Positions 10,143 to 19,335 are shown, counted from the first letter of the stretch. The stretch is DNA of 64,000 bases from Bacillus sp. Marseille-Q1617 (GCF_903645295.1 NZ_CAHJXM010000003.1:434001-498000), one strand, 5' to 3'. The notes: generated by a model not told the origin, from the letters alone. Made by a program: numbers and translations.

Positions 10143-11210
10143 ATGACGTATTTAAACTTTGTAATAGTATATTGTTTAAGGCAGTTGAATGGTGAGCGAT
10201 CCATTTACTCTGTTTATCATATTCTTAAGGGCAAGAAATCGTCTCAGTCCATTCAAGACGCGCATTTATTTCAATTACATACTTTTTTTCTGTCGCTGCC
10301 CAACCTTTCCCGTGATTATTTTAATCAAAAAATAAATGAATTGGCAGATGGCCATTTCATCGAAATGAATGAAGACTCCAGAGCACACCTGACCGAAAAA
10401 GGTGAAGAGGTAATAAATGAGTTTCAGTCAGCCTTTTTTCCTTACCATATGAATGGATTGGTATATGGTGATCGAGGCATCACATTTTGGAGAAGATTGA
10501 ATTTACTTGTACAAGTACTCTCAAATACGAAGCATAAAGAAACCTCGTATTTTCCAGTTCAGCGCAACAGGAATGTTCAGGGATGGATAAAAAAATTTCT
10601 GAGGGGAGTCGCACATAGAGACGGGCTGGCAATTGCCTTGTTCAGGGAACTCCATGGTGTATTAAGCGTGATGGAGGCAGAAGAAGATCCTTCATTGCTC
10701 GTATACCGATTAACCGGTTTCCACGATTATGGTTTAACCGAAGTTCAAACAGCTGACAAATTGAATCTGCATGGTGAGGAATATCGCTTTAGGTTTCTTA
10801 ATTTACTTCATGGGGTATTGTCAAAAATTGATCAGCATAAAGAGGAGTACGCCATATTATTTTCAGTGAGTACCGTGAGTCAGCAGCAAAGGAACTTGAC
10901 GATTTCAACTGCCAAAACATTCGAATTATACAATCAGGGTCATTCAATCGAGGAAATTTCACGAATCAGAAAGCTGAAAGTCAATACAATAGAGGATCAT
11001 TTCATAGAAATCATCTTAACGCAAGATGATTTTGATACAGGGCACTTCATTGCGCCGGGGGAACTTCGAAAGGCGGTTTCAGTAATGAAGGAACTAGGTA
11101 CGAGAAGACTCAAGCCGATAAAGGAGAGGCTGCCCCATTTAACTTACTTCCAAATCAGAATCGCGATAGCAAAGGCTGGTGAAAGAAATGAATCTCCAAC
11201 AAGAACTTAA
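10143..11210 (+). CDS. ypbB: YpbB, helix-turn-helix protein coupled to RecQ
   Basis: The 355-residue cytoplasmic protein matches the YpbB family by position and by its C-terminal helix-turn-helix region (about 265-350; [23 protein letters not shown]), similar to the HTH module found at the ends of some RecQ proteins. The YpbB-RecQ gene order suggests that YpbB supplies the DNA-binding tail missing from this RecQ, which is an inference. The gene overlaps recQ by over 20 bases. The start ATG 10143 has only a modest GAGGGGC site about 14 bases upstream. Confidence 0.8.
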   Translation: MTYLNFVIVYCLRQLNGERSIYSVYHILKGKKSSQSIQDAHLFQLHTFFLSLPNLSRDYFNQKINELADGHFIEMNEDSRAHLTEKGEEVINEFQSAFFPYHMNGLVYGDRGITFWRRLNLLVQVLSNTKHKETSYFPVQRNRNVQGWIKKFLRGVAHRDGLAIALFRELHGVLSVMEAEEDPSLLVYRLTGFHDYGLTEVQTADKLNLHGEEYRFRFLNLLHGVLSKIDQHKEEYAILFSVSTVSQQQRNLTISTAKTFELYNQGHSIEEISRIRKLKVNTIEDHFIEIILTQDDFDTGHFIAPGELRKAVSVMKELGTRRLKPIKERLPHLTYFQIRIAIAKAGERNESPTRT

Positions 11211-12651
11211 CGAGAGGTTTGGATATCCTTCATTCAGGCAGGGGCAGAAAGAAGTGATCCAATCCGTTCTGGATGGAAGGGATACTCTGGCCATGCTTCC
11301 AACGGGAACCGGTAAATCTTTATGTTTTCAATTTCCGGGGTACCTCCTCGGAGGGCACGTCGTCATCGTATCTCCTCTGCTTTCTTTGATGCAGGATCAG
11401 GTGGAGCAGATGAAGGTCAAGGGAGAAAAGAAAGTCATTGCCATCAATTCTTTTTTATCCTTCCCTGAAAAAAAGCGTGCCCTTGAACGATTACACACGT
11501 ATAAGTTCATTTTCATATCTCCAGAGATGCTTTCTAATCCGGACATCTTTGAAACTCTCCAGGCATTGGAGATATCTTTATTTGTCATCGACGAAGCACA
11601 CTGCATCTCCCAATGGGGACCGGATTTCCGTCCCCACTATTTAAAGCTTGGTGAAGTCAGGAAGGGACTGGGGAATCCTGTTACCCTTGCATTAACCGCA
11701 ACCGCGACGAAAGAAGTAAGGGAAGATATTGAGGAAGTGCTCCAGCTCGAGAAGGCTGTCGAGATCATCCACTCTGTAGACCGCAGAAATATAGCCATTA
11801 AAGTTGAGAAGGTTCGATCGCATCAGGAAAAAGTAAATAAGCTTATCGAGTATGCGGCTTCCTTAAAAGGGGCGGGGGTCATCTATTTTTCCAGCAGAAG
11901 GCTGGCAGAAGAAATATCTGCTGTTCTCAGGGAAAACGGCATTGAAGATGTCACCCATTATCATGGGGGAATGGATCAGGAGGAGCGAATCCTCATACAG
12001 CAGCAGTTTTTAACAGATAAATTACGTTTGATTTGTGCTACATCCGCTTTTGGGATGGGTGTAAATAAAGAGAATATACGTTTTGTCATTCACTTTCATT
12101 TTTCCTCCAGTCTGGAGGCCTATTTACAGGAGGTTGGAAGAGCGGGAAGGGATGGACATAACAGTGCGGCAATCTTACTATACACAGAACAGGATTTCTC
12201 ACTGCCTCTGCAGTTAATGGAAGGGGAGCTTCCGTTCGATCATCAAATAGAGGGGTTTGTCACTTCCCGCCAGGAAGCATCTGAAGATGAATTGACTGCT
12301 TCGTTGCAACTGTCTGATATTCAATACAGATTTTTACTGCACTATGTACAAGAAGGTCAAGGAAGTGACGGGGGTCGGCTGATTCATAGAATAAAACATA
12401 TAAGGGATGAACGGCTCCACTATAAAAAAGGAAAGCTCCTATCAATGATGAAATGGCTCCAAGGGGATTCCTGCAGGAGGGAATCGATCCTTCATTATTT
12501 TGGTGAAAAAATGACCGATCAACCGAATGATTGCTGTGATATCTGTGGTTTTACGATTTCCGATTTTTATTCATGTGACATCGAGGATGAAGTGAGCGGT
12601 TTACCGGACATGCACTGGGCACAGAGATTAGAAAAAATTTTAATGGGATAA
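11188..12651 (+). CDS. recQ: RecQ-family ATP-dependent DNA helicase (RecS type)
   Basis: The 487-residue superfamily 2 helicase unwinds DNA 3' to 5' in recombination and fork repair. Motif I is [14 protein letters not shown] (near residue 38), motif [15 protein letters not shown], motif [11 protein letters not shown] RecQ zinc region follows with Cys in DSCRR and CCDICG. There is no HRDC domain, so it is the short RecS class rather than long RecQ. ATG 11188 was chosen with GGTGA just upstream; GTG 11179 is also possible and adds three residues. It overlaps ypbB and is followed closely by ypbD. Confidence 0.92.
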   Translation: MNLQQELNERFGYPSFRQGQKEVIQSVLDGRDTLAMLPTGTGKSLCFQFPGYLLGGHVVIVSPLLSLMQDQVEQMKVKGEKKVIAINSFLSFPEKKRALERLHTYKFIFISPEMLSNPDIFETLQALEISLFVIDEAHCISQWGPDFRPHYLKLGEVRKGLGNPVTLALTATATKEVREDIEEVLQLEKAVEIIHSVDRRNIAIKVEKVRSHQEKVNKLIEYAASLKGAGVIYFSSRRLAEEISAVLRENGIEDVTHYHGGMDQEERILIQQQFLTDKLRLICATSAFGMGVNKENIRFVIHFHFSSSLEAYLQEVGRAGRDGHNSAAILLYTEQDFSLPLQLMEGELPFDHQIEGFVTSRQEASEDELTASLQLSDIQYRFLLHYVQEGQGSDGGRLIHRIKHIRDERLHYKKGKLLSMMKWLQGDSCRRESILHYFGEKMTDQPNDCCDICGFTISDFYSCDIEDEVSGLPDMHWAQRLEKILMG

Positions 12652-12660
12652 GTGATGTGA

Positions 12661-13275
12661 ATGAAGAAGCAAGGCGAAATCATTAAACAGCTCACAAAAA
12701 AACAGTTAACCTTTCATTTGTTTTTTACTCAAATTGTACTATTAACGATTTCCTTTTTATTAGGTATATTCTTATTTGAAGAATGGTCCACTTTTGGAAG
12801 TCAGTTCCGGTGGACATCCTCCATTTGGACAGTGGGGCTTTCGTTAGGATTGATTGTCGTGATCCTTGACTTGGTATTGATGAAATACCTTCCCTCTGAT
12901 TTCTATGATGATGGGGGAGTGAATGAGCGGATCTTTTCAGACAGAAGTACAGGAGAGATTGCGCTGCTGGCCATCGTCATTGCGGTCAGTGAGGAGATCT
13001 TGTTCAGGGGCGTGCTGCAATTTCACCTTGGACTTATTCTTTCCAGTATCATTTTTGCTGTCATTCACTTTAGATATTGGGCACATTGGTTCCTTATTAT
13101 GAATATTGTGGTGTTGAGTTTCTTGATTGGCGTGATTTATGAACTGACCGGTAATTTATTGGTCACCATTATGATGCATTTTATCATTGACTTTTTATTA
13201 GGGCTATACATGCGTTTTAAGGCAAGTCAAGCAAGTAAAGAAGGGATGTCTCATGAACAAAGACCCATTTCGTGA
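12661..13275 (+). CDS. ypbD: YpbD, CPBP-family intramembrane protease
   Basis: The 204-residue membrane protein of the CPBP (Abi/CaaX protease-like) family has motif 1 EEILFRG near residue 115 (EExxxR), with histidines in FAVIHFRYW and MMHFIID making the other catalytic/metal positions. About six membrane segments. Family members cleave prenylated or membrane peptides, but no substrate is known here. It starts nine bases after recQ and overlaps ypbE by 23 bases, forming an operon with both. Confidence 0.85.
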   Translation: MKKQGEIIKQLTKKQLTFHLFFTQIVLLTISFLLGIFLFEEWSTFGSQFRWTSSIWTVGLSLGLIVVILDLVLMKYLPSDFYDDGGVNERIFSDRSTGEIALLAIVIAVSEEILFRGVLQFHLGLILSSIIFAVIHFRYWAHWFLIMNIVVLSFLIGVIYELTGNLLVTIMMHFIIDFLLGLYMRFKASQASKEGMSHEQRPIS

Positions 13276-13954
13276 TCAAGCAGATAAATTAAAACAAAAG
13301 ATTGAAAGGGTGCCAGAGGAACCTATTACTAAGAAAAAGGACCCTCTGCCGCCAAGAAGTGAACTTCATCGAGAAAAAAAGAAAAAGAATAAAGTTAAAC
13401 TCAAATATCCTTTAATCAGCCTATTGCTATTATTTTTTATATTAATGCCTTTGACTGTATTCAGTATATATTCATATTTTGATAACCGTAACGAACCTTT
13501 GCTGTTCCTATCAGAAGAAACAAATGAAGTAGAAGAGGTTCAGTATGAGCGGGCTGCTGAAGAAGAGGAGAGTGGTATTGTTTCAGAGGAAAATCCAGAG
13601 GCTGAACAGCCGTCCGAAGAGGAAACAACAGATTCTGGTGAAAAAGAGGGAATCCGGCATTCTGCAGATGAAGGAGAAGGTGCAAAGGGTGATACAAAAC
13701 TTCCGGCCGCAAAAGCTGCTGAAGTAAAAGAACCGGAAAAAATTGAGCCTGCTCCCGAAGGTAACGAAGAACCAAGCCAGGAAACAAATTCGAAAGTCCT
13801 TTATCATACCGTGCAGCCCAGTGAAACGATTTTTCGCATTGCGATGAAGTACTATCACTCGCAAGACGGGATCGAAATCATTAAGGATGCTAATAACCTG
13901 CCAAACAATGAAATACAATCCGGACAAGTCTTGAAGATACCACTTTCGGAATAA
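13253..13954 (+). CDS. ypbE: YpbE, membrane-anchored LysM protein
   Basis: The 233-residue protein has a charged cytoplasmic N-terminus (about 1-55), one membrane segment (about 58-80), an acidic low-complexity stalk rich in Glu, Pro and Ala (about 90-180), and a C-terminal LysM domain (about 184-230; HTVQPSETIFRIAMKYY). LysM binds N-acetylglucosamine chains, so it tethers the membrane to peptidoglycan. Overlap with ypbD and the following terminator mark it as the last gene of the operon. Confidence 0.85.
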   Translation: MNKDPFRDQADKLKQKIERVPEEPITKKKDPLPPRSELHREKKKKNKVKLKYPLISLLLLFFILMPLTVFSIYSYFDNRNEPLLFLSEETNEVEEVQYERAAEEEESGIVSEENPEAEQPSEEETTDSGEKEGIRHSADEGEGAKGDTKLPAAKAAEVKEPEKIEPAPEGNEEPSQETNSKVLYHTVQPSETIFRIAMKYYHSQDGIEIIKDANNLPNNEIQSGQVLKIPLSE

Positions 13955-13960
13955 TTAGTA

Positions 13961-13983
13961 CCCCGCCATTTGGCGGGTTTTTT
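13961..13983 (+). terminator. Intrinsic terminator after ypbE
   Basis: CCCGCCA pairs with TGGCGGG with almost no loop spacer, followed by six T. It ends the ypbB-recQ-ypbD-ypbE operon. Confidence 0.85.
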
Positions 13984-14066
13984 GCATAATGACGCTGAAT
14001 TTTTTGGAATGGGGGATTCTAGGGAAATGGACAAGTTCATAGAATGAAATAAGGGAGGGGAAGAGT

Positions 14067-14522
14067 ATGCATGACTCAATCCGCGAATTTGAAGATTGGA
14101 CAGATCCGGCAACAAAACAAATGCTGAATAACCTGGTTGAAAGAAAACAAAAGTTTGATCTTGCAAAAAAGAGGCATTTATATATTTTATGGATAGCCAT
14201 TATGACAGCATTTTGCTTCTTATACTATTTAACGAAGGCAGTACTCGAGCCATACTCTTATTCCTTTGGAGCGATGTTTTCTGTTTATGTATCCGAATCG
14301 CTGCACTTATTTATTTCGGTCTTTCTTGCAGGGCTCTTCGGTGCGGTGAAAGTCCTGCATCAACTTAAGGAGAAAAAAGAAAAAGAGTATCAGGATCTCC
14401 GCAAGGAAATCATAGACAGGAGCAAGGATCTCTGGAAAGAAGAAGCGTGGAAAAAGCGGCACCAGGTATTCGATAAGATGAAAAGCCAATTCGACATCAA
14501 TCTTTACCATGGCAGTAAGTAA
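14067..14522 (+). CDS. ypbF: YpbF, DUF2663 membrane protein
   Basis: The 151-residue protein of unknown function has an N-terminal charged helix, two membrane segments (about 35-53 and 68-95), and a long basic/acidic coiled-coil C-terminus (about 98-145). This matches the DUF2663/YpbF family in length, topology and position after ypbE. The start has GGGAGGGG immediately upstream. A stand-alone gene between two terminators. Confidence 0.75.
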   Translation: MHDSIREFEDWTDPATKQMLNNLVERKQKFDLAKKRHLYILWIAIMTAFCFLYYLTKAVLEPYSYSFGAMFSVYVSESLHLFISVFLAGLFGAVKVLHQLKEKKEKEYQDLRKEIIDRSKDLWKEEAWKKRHQVFDKMKSQFDINLYHGSK

Positions 14523-14524
14523 TA

Positions 14525-14557
14525 AAAGCGTTTGACAGGCTTGCCTGCCAAACGCTT
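14525..14557. terminator. Shared terminator between ypbF and cotJC
   Basis: AAGCGTTTG pairs with CAAACGCTT around an inner CAGGC/GCCTG stem. T residues are sparse on the plus side. It lies between convergent genes and may serve both. Confidence 0.6.
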
Positions 14558-14575
14558 GTGTTATTTACGTATCTA

Positions 14576-15145
14576 TCAGAAAAATCTTTTTTTGCCTTGT
14601 TCATCTTTAAGTATTTCAGCAGCTTCCCTAAAACGTTGAGAGTGAACAATTTCACGTTCCCGCAGATATCTGAGTCCGTCATTCAAATCAGGGTCATCAC
14701 TCAAATTGATGATCCACTGATAGGTTGCCCTGGCCTTCTCTTCAGCTGCGATATCTTCATAAATATCGGCGATTGGATCTCCTTTGGCAGCAATATATGA
14801 TGCGGTCCAAGGCACACCTGCAGCGTTATGATAGAAAAGGGCGCTGTCGTGGTTCGCATAGTGAGCATCCAATCCTGCTGCTTTCATCATTTCGGGGGTA
14901 GCATCTTTCGTTAATTTATATATCATGGTCGCGATCATTTCCAAATGTGCAAATTCTTCAGTCCCAATGTCCGTAAGCAGTCCGATTACCTTGTCAGGAA
15001 TCGTATACCTCTGATTCAAATAACGCAGTGCTGCCGCCAGTTCACCGTCGGCACCGCCGTATTGCTCCACTAGGTACTTTGCAAGAGTCGGGTTGCATGT
15101 GCTGACTCTTACAGGATATTGAAGCTTCTTTTCATATGCCCACAT
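14576..15145 (-). CDS. cotJC: CotJC, spore coat protein of the manganese-catalase family
   Basis: The 189-residue ferritin-like protein resembles Mn-catalase: helices carry Glu/His metal ligands such as FAHLEMIATMIY, and EEKARATYQWI and EREIVHSQRF follow. CotJC is an inner spore-coat component made in the mother cell, and some members have catalase activity. Length fits B. subtilis CotJC. It is the last gene of a minus-strand cotJA-cotJB-cotJC operon. In B. subtilis cotJ lies elsewhere, so the insertion between ypbF and ypbG is a local rearrangement. Confidence 0.93.
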   Translation of the reverse strand: MWAYEKKLQYPVRVSTCNPTLAKYLVEQYGGADGELAAALRYLNQRYTIPDKVIGLLTDIGTEEFAHLEMIATMIYKLTKDATPEMMKAAGLDAHYANHDSALFYHNAAGVPWTASYIAAKGDPIADIYEDIAAEEKARATYQWIINLSDDPDLNDGLRYLREREIVHSQRFREAAEILKDEQGKKRFF

Positions 15146-15172
15146 TTGTATGGATTCCTCCCTTACTGTGTC

Positions 15173-15433
15173 TTATACCTGCCATGGCCAAGGTGCATCT
15201 TTCCAGTCCCATGGATAATTTGAATAGCTGTAGCCGAAGTTGGTCAGGGGACCGAATTCTTTTTCGAATTTCTTTTTTATTTGCTTTCTTGTTTTCACGT
15301 ACATATTGTATTGAGAGATTGCATCGTGATCATCGGGGTGGGTGTCCAGATATAACGTGAGTTCGAGAACGACGAAGTCGACTGCTTGTAACTCCTCCAA
15401 TATTTCGTAATAATGTGCAGGAAGTTGTTTCAT
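15173..15433 (-). CDS. cotJB: CotJB, spore coat peptide assembly protein
   Basis: The 86-residue protein matches the CotJB family: LPAHYYEILEELQAVDF at the start, DTHPDDHDAISQYN in the middle, and a Trp/Tyr/Pro-rich tail (YPWDWKDAPWPWQV). It is needed for packaging CotJA/CotJC in the coat. It lies four bases after cotJA and about 27 before cotJC. Cytoplasm of the mother cell, then coat. Confidence 0.92.
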   Translation of the reverse strand: MKQLPAHYYEILEELQAVDFVVLELTLYLDTHPDDHDAISQYNMYVKTRKQIKKKFEKEFGPLTNFGYSYSNYPWDWKDAPWPWQV

Positions 15434-15437
15434 GTTT

Positions 15438-15659
15438 TTATTCTCCCTTCATTTTTTCATAGGGACTGTAGTAGGGATCATAAAACACTTTCCATAATGT
15501 CCCTTTTCTCAATGCTTCTTTTGGCGGGTATTGTTCCAAATTTGGCGGCTGAAACCCCAAGAAAAGGTTAGGAGGTGTAGAGTAAACCTTTGTAGTAATT
15601 GGTTTACATGGATCAAAAGGGCTCACATATGGGTGCCAGCTTCTATAAAATTCATGCAC
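15438..15659 (-). CDS. cotJA: CotJA, spore coat protein
   Basis: The 73-residue Pro/Tyr-rich protein fits the CotJA family (SPFDPCKPI, then PPNLFLGFQPPNLEQYPPKEAL, typical of self-assembling coat proteins) and heads the operon. An AGGAGGGA site lies just upstream on the minus strand (near 15667). SigE would be expected to drive it in the mother cell; I could not find a clear SigE promoter match. Confidence 0.9.
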   Translation of the reverse strand: MHEFYRSWHPYVSPFDPCKPITTKVYSTPPNLFLGFQPPNLEQYPPKEALRKGTLWKVFYDPYYSPYEKMKGE

Positions 15660-15812
15660 GTAAATCCCTCCTGTTTTTGAAATTCCTTCGTAACAAGATA
15701 TGAAATGATTTAACAGAACATGTTAGAAAAATTAATAACCCCTTGAAAGAAGGGAAAATGCTTAAATATGTTGAATAAATACTTGTAGGATATTAATAAA
15801 GAGGTGGTTCAA

Positions 15813-16448
15813 TTGTTCGTAAAAAATGCAATGATTCCAAAACACAAATGCTATGTAGTCAATGAAAATGACTCGATTGAAAAAACGCTGGAAGTAATGG
15901 AGCATCATAAGATTGATGGTCTTCCGGTATTATCGAATGATAAGTATAGCGGGGTCGTCACCCGGTATAATATTTATCAGAGTTTCTTCCTTTCAGGAAT
16001 GGAAAGAGATAAGTTCCTTAAGGAAACAAGAGCGATTGATATTGCCATTCACCAGGATAATTTCTTGATTGAAAGCAATGTATTTGAAGATACATTAGTG
16101 GAATTACAGGATTTTCCGATATTATCAGTTATAGATGAAAATAGAAGATTTCTTGGATTGATTACACGCTATGATGTATTAGATCAATTCAAGAGCGCTT
16201 TCGGGATGGATCGTCAAGGAGTAAGGATTGCTTTTACATCCGTTGAAACAGAAGGAAGGATAGCCCGCCTTGGAGATATCATCCAGCAGTATTCGGAGTC
16301 GGTCATTTCCCTGGTCACTTTTGATGCAACGGATAAGCTGCTGAGACGAATCGTACTCAAAATTGAAAAGAAAGATAATATTGATAAGTTCATCAATAAA
16401 TTGGAGAAATCAGGCTTCAGGATTTTACACATTCAGGAAGAAGATTGA
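15813..16448 (+). CDS. CBS-pair protein with C-terminal ACT-like domain
   Basis: The 211-residue cytoplasmic protein has two CBS motifs (about 8-60, NDSIEKTLEVMEHHKIDGLPVL; about 75-135, ending FLGLITRYDVLDQF) followed by an ACT-like regulatory domain (about 142-208). This AcuB-like architecture senses adenine nucleotides or other small ligands in relatives. Function here is unknown. I chose TTG 15813 because AAGAGGTGG (15798-15806) is well spaced; GTG 15804 lies inside that site. It is upstream of a small membrane protein and ypbG, not found at this place in B. subtilis as far as I recall. Confidence 0.75.
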   Translation: MFVKNAMIPKHKCYVVNENDSIEKTLEVMEHHKIDGLPVLSNDKYSGVVTRYNIYQSFFLSGMERDKFLKETRAIDIAIHQDNFLIESNVFEDTLVELQDFPILSVIDENRRFLGLITRYDVLDQFKSAFGMDRQGVRIAFTSVETEGRIARLGDIIQQYSESVISLVTFDATDKLLRRIVLKIEKKDNIDKFINKLEKSGFRILHIQEED

Positions 16449-16513
16449 TCCATATAAAATTCACTGTATGAAATACGATCCTTCTCATAAGATTTATGGG
16501 AGGGATTTTTTTG

Positions 16514-16894
16514 ATGCATTTTGCTGTCAGGCTGGTCGGTACATTTTTAATGGGCTATCTATTTATCAAGTGGTTCCCGGATGTTGAATCACACCAAACG
16601 TCGGATGTGATCGTTGAATTGGTCTTGCATCCAGTTGAATTTTTTGCTGCATCAATCGTCTTTATTTTTGGTTTGGTCGTCCAGGGTAATTTGATGAAGT
16701 TCGAATTTTATTATTTGATACGTTTATTCAAAGGGCACTTACATAAAGAGCTGATGATTATTCCTGTTCATGCATCCATGATTTATGGACTGACGTTATT
16801 TGGGTTGTGGGAAACCCTGTTTTTTTCCTTTTTAGCGGTCTTTTATGGTATCATTTCTTTAGATTTGCGTCGGCAAGGAGGCCATCATGCTTGA
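16514..16894 (+). CDS. Small integral membrane protein, unknown function
   Basis: The 126-residue hydrophobic protein has about four membrane segments (about 5-20, 30-55, 75-95, 98-118) and no motif I recognise. GGAGGG at 16499-16504 places the start at ATG 16514 (TTG 16511 is an alternative). It overlaps ypbG by eight bases, so the two are co-translated and may act together at the membrane, which is an inference. Confidence 0.65.
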   Translation: MHFAVRLVGTFLMGYLFIKWFPDVESHQTSDVIVELVLHPVEFFAASIVFIFGLVVQGNLMKFEFYYLIRLFKGHLHKELMIIPVHASMIYGLTLFGLWETLFFSFLAVFYGIISLDLRRQGGHHA

Positions 16895-17654
16895 ATTTAT
16901 AAGTGTATCACTATTGGGAGGAGGCGCTCTTCTCCTTTTTATGTTTTATGAAGCACATCGAAATGAAGTGAAAACCCATTTGTTCACATTTCCCCGTTTC
17001 CCTAAAGACGGCACCCTGACCATTTTTTTAATATCCGATATACATAAGCGCAAGCTGGATTCAGATATGATAAACCATGTTAAGGAAAAGGCGGATATCG
17101 TTGTTATAGGAGGCGACCTGACTGAAAAAGCGGTGCCGATGTCAAGAGTGGAACAAAACCTGGATAAATTAGCATCCATCGGGTCTGTTTATTTTATTTG
17201 GGGTAATAATGATTATGAAGTGAATACCGATGAACTCAAAAGGCTTTTAAAGAAAAAAGGTGTTAATGAAATCGAGAACGATTCATTGAGTCTTCAGTTT
17301 GACGGGGGAGTCGTCAATCTCATCGGAGTGGATGACGCAAGTACTCAAAGGGCCATATTGCCTCAGGCTCTTTCAAAGGCAGACCCGGCTGGATTCAATA
17401 TCTTATTAAGCCATGATCCCCGTCTTGTTAAACAAGTAGGCATAGAAGATGGAATCGATCTGATGTTAAGCGGGCACACCCATGGAGGTCAGATCCGTAT
17501 ACTTGGCTGGGGTCTCTACAAGAAAGGAAGAATAGAAGAACTTCCCCAGACTATGTTACTAGTCAGTAACGGGTACGGTACTACAGCACTTCCGCTTAGA
17601 TTGGGTGCTCCGTCTGAAACACATCTGATTACAATTAAAAGGGATGATGAATGA
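16887..17654 (+). CDS. ypbG: YpbG, membrane-anchored metallophosphoesterase
   Basis: The 255-residue protein has an N-terminal membrane segment (about 2-21) and a complete calcineurin-like phosphoesterase domain. Metal motifs are SDIH (about 50-53), GGDLT, GNNDYE (the GNHD motif with Asn for His), LLSHDP, and GHTHGGQ near residue 195. It resembles the YkuE/YpbG group acting on membrane-associated phosphoesters; the substrate is unknown. The start follows AAGGAGG inside the preceding gene. Confidence 0.85.
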   Translation: MLEFISVSLLGGGALLLFMFYEAHRNEVKTHLFTFPRFPKDGTLTIFLISDIHKRKLDSDMINHVKEKADIVVIGGDLTEKAVPMSRVEQNLDKLASIGSVYFIWGNNDYEVNTDELKRLLKKKGVNEIENDSLSLQFDGGVVNLIGVDDASTQRAILPQALSKADPAGFNILLSHDPRLVKQVGIEDGIDLMLSGHTHGGQIRILGWGLYKKGRIEELPQTMLLVSNGYGTTALPLRLGAPSETHLITIKRDDE

Positions 17655-17682
17655 ACAAAACCTATTCATTGCCTATACAAAT

Positions 17683-17711
17683 TTTACACTGTCGGGAATC
17701 TTTACTATAAT
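17683..17711 (+). promoter_or_regulatory. SigA promoter for the CarH-type regulator, with a palindrome at the start region
   Basis: TTTACA (17683-17688) and a perfect TATAAT (17706-17711) are 17 bases apart. The palindrome ACATATGT (17720-17727) lies just downstream, about where transcription should start, and is a candidate operator for autorepression. The operator idea is inference. Confidence 0.7.
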
Positions 17712-17749
17712 CTAAAAGAACATATGTAAAGAAACCATGGGGGATTTCT

Positions 17750-18658
17750 ATGAACGATCAAAATATGAACGGTAAATATAATATTAAGGCAGTATCCAAT
17801 ATACTCGGGATACAACCTGGAACCTTAAGGGCTTGGGAAAGAAGATACAATATCATTGCCCCGGTCAGAAATGATTCAGGGCACAGACTATATACAGAGC
17901 AGCATCTGCATATCTTGAAATGGCTCGTCGCAAAAGTGAAACAAGGTTTCACGATCAGCCAGGCGGTTGCATTATTGGACAAACAGGAACTGGAAGAAAG
18001 TGAAGTCAGCCAGACTGAGCATGGGGATAGAACCCAGAATATCTCAGATGAGCTGTTGAAAGCCCTGCTCAGGTTTGATGAATCCAAAGCACACGAGCTC
18101 ATCAATAAAGCTTTTTCGATTTATACAATCGATAAAGTGGTGATTGATATTCTTGGGAGTTTACTAGTGCAAATCGGTGATCTGTGGGAGAGGGACAAAA
18201 TTACCACGGCTCATGAACACTTTGCGAGCTCCATCTTGCGTTCCCGTATAGGGAGCATCATGCATTCCTTTCCCCATAACGGGATTCTGCCTAAAGTGGT
18301 GGCTGTTTGCGGACCGGGGGAATGGCATGAATTGGGGCTGTTGATCTTCACCCTTTATGTAAGGAGAAAAGGATTCGAAGTCATTTATCTCGGGTCGAGC
18401 ATCAAGGAAGATGATATAGATGTGGTCCTGAACGAAGTGAACCCGAAGTTCCTGTTTTTCTCATGTACTATGTTGGATAATGTCAACCAATTACTTTCGC
18501 TTGTTTCTTCTCTCAAAGAAGAACATGAAGAACTGGAGATTGGGATGGGTGGATTTGCAATCGATCATTTACCTGCAGCTATGAAAGAGAAATACGGGGA
18601 CCATATTGTAGGACAGTCCAAGGCTCAATGGGAAGATTGGTTGAAAAGTAAATTATAG
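17750..18658 (+). CDS. CarH-type MerR regulator with cobalamin-binding (photoreceptor) domain
   Basis: The 302-residue regulator has a MerR-type DNA-binding domain (about 8-75; TLRAWERRYNII). A B12 cap helical bundle follows (about 95-175) with W-x9-EH (WERDKITTAHEH), then a Rossmann-like cobalamin domain with ExHxxG (EWHELG). W-x9-EH and ExHxxG together define the CarH/LitR class, in which adenosylcobalamin in the dark makes a DNA-binding tetramer that light breaks apart. Relatives repress carotenoid or photolyase genes; no such gene is in the window. The start ATG 17750 follows GGGGG. Confidence 0.85.
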   Translation: MNDQNMNGKYNIKAVSNILGIQPGTLRAWERRYNIIAPVRNDSGHRLYTEQHLHILKWLVAKVKQGFTISQAVALLDKQELEESEVSQTEHGDRTQNISDELLKALLRFDESKAHELINKAFSIYTIDKVVIDILGSLLVQIGDLWERDKITTAHEHFASSILRSRIGSIMHSFPHNGILPKVVAVCGPGEWHELGLLIFTLYVRRKGFEVIYLGSSIKEDDIDVVLNEVNPKFLFFSCTMLDNVNQLLSLVSSLKEEHEELEIGMGGFAIDHLPAAMKEKYGDHIVGQSKAQWEDWLKSKL

Positions 18659-18730
18659 AGGTTTTATGCACTGTTTTGTGCCCCCTACATAGTATGATGG
18701 TAAGTCGTCACACTCTTGGGGGGCACGCAC

Positions 18731-19324
18731 ATGAGACTTGAGCGAATTTCCGATAATAAAATTAAATTTTCCATAAGTGTAGAGGAGCTCGAGCAAAAAG
18801 GCTTGTTTGAGCAGGATCAATGGAAAGACTCATTGATATGGCATGATCTTTTCGAAGACATGCTGGATGAAGTCCAAGGGAAATTTGGCATTGAGGCACA
18901 AATGGAAATTACAGTGGAAATTGAATCTTTCGATGATGAAGAAATTTGTATGATCCTGACTTTGGAATTGGACGATGAGGACTATTCAGATGTCGAAGGA
19001 AGCATTGAATTGTTCCATCCCATCATTGAAAAAGACCTGTTGTTCCACTTTGCAGATCTGGACGGAGTAATCGATGTAATGAACCGGCTCCGCCATACCC
19101 AAAAGTTCCAGTCCGGCTCCCTGGAGATCAGCTTTTTCCACTACGAAGCTAACTATTACCTCCTTTTTGAGAACATCCCCCGGAGCCTGCATCTCATGAT
19201 AGAGTCAGTGGTCCTTGAATATGGTACATTATCAAATCAAACCAAATATATGATCATGGAATATGGTCATGCCATCATTCTGAAGCATACGATGGAAAAA
19301 ATGACAAATTATTTTCCTTCATAG
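18731..19324 (+). CDS. ypbH: YpbH (MecB), MecA-paralogue adaptor for ClpC
   Basis: The 197-residue acidic protein begins MRLERISDNKIKFSIS, the signature of MecA/YpbH adaptors, with an N-terminal substrate-binding part, an acidic linker (about 75-100) and a C-terminal ClpC-binding domain. It delivers proteins to the ClpCP protease and affects competence and sporulation in B. subtilis. ATG 18731 follows a TTGGGGGGC site; the in-frame upstream extension is rejected. It lies before gudB, as in B. subtilis. Confidence 0.9.
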   Translation: MRLERISDNKIKFSISVEELEQKGLFEQDQWKDSLIWHDLFEDMLDEVQGKFGIEAQMEITVEIESFDDEEICMILTLELDDEDYSDVEGSIELFHPIIEKDLLFHFADLDGVIDVMNRLRHTQKFQSGSLEISFFHYEANYYLLFENIPRSLHLMIESVVLEYGTLSNQTKYMIMEYGHAIILKHTMEKMTNYFPS

Positions 19325-19335
19325 ACCCTGTTCAT

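Noticed and set aside
13461..13927. Long minus-strand frames opposite ypbE
   Set aside because: Result of the Glu/Lys-rich low-complexity stalk of ypbE; no ribosome site or recognisable protein.
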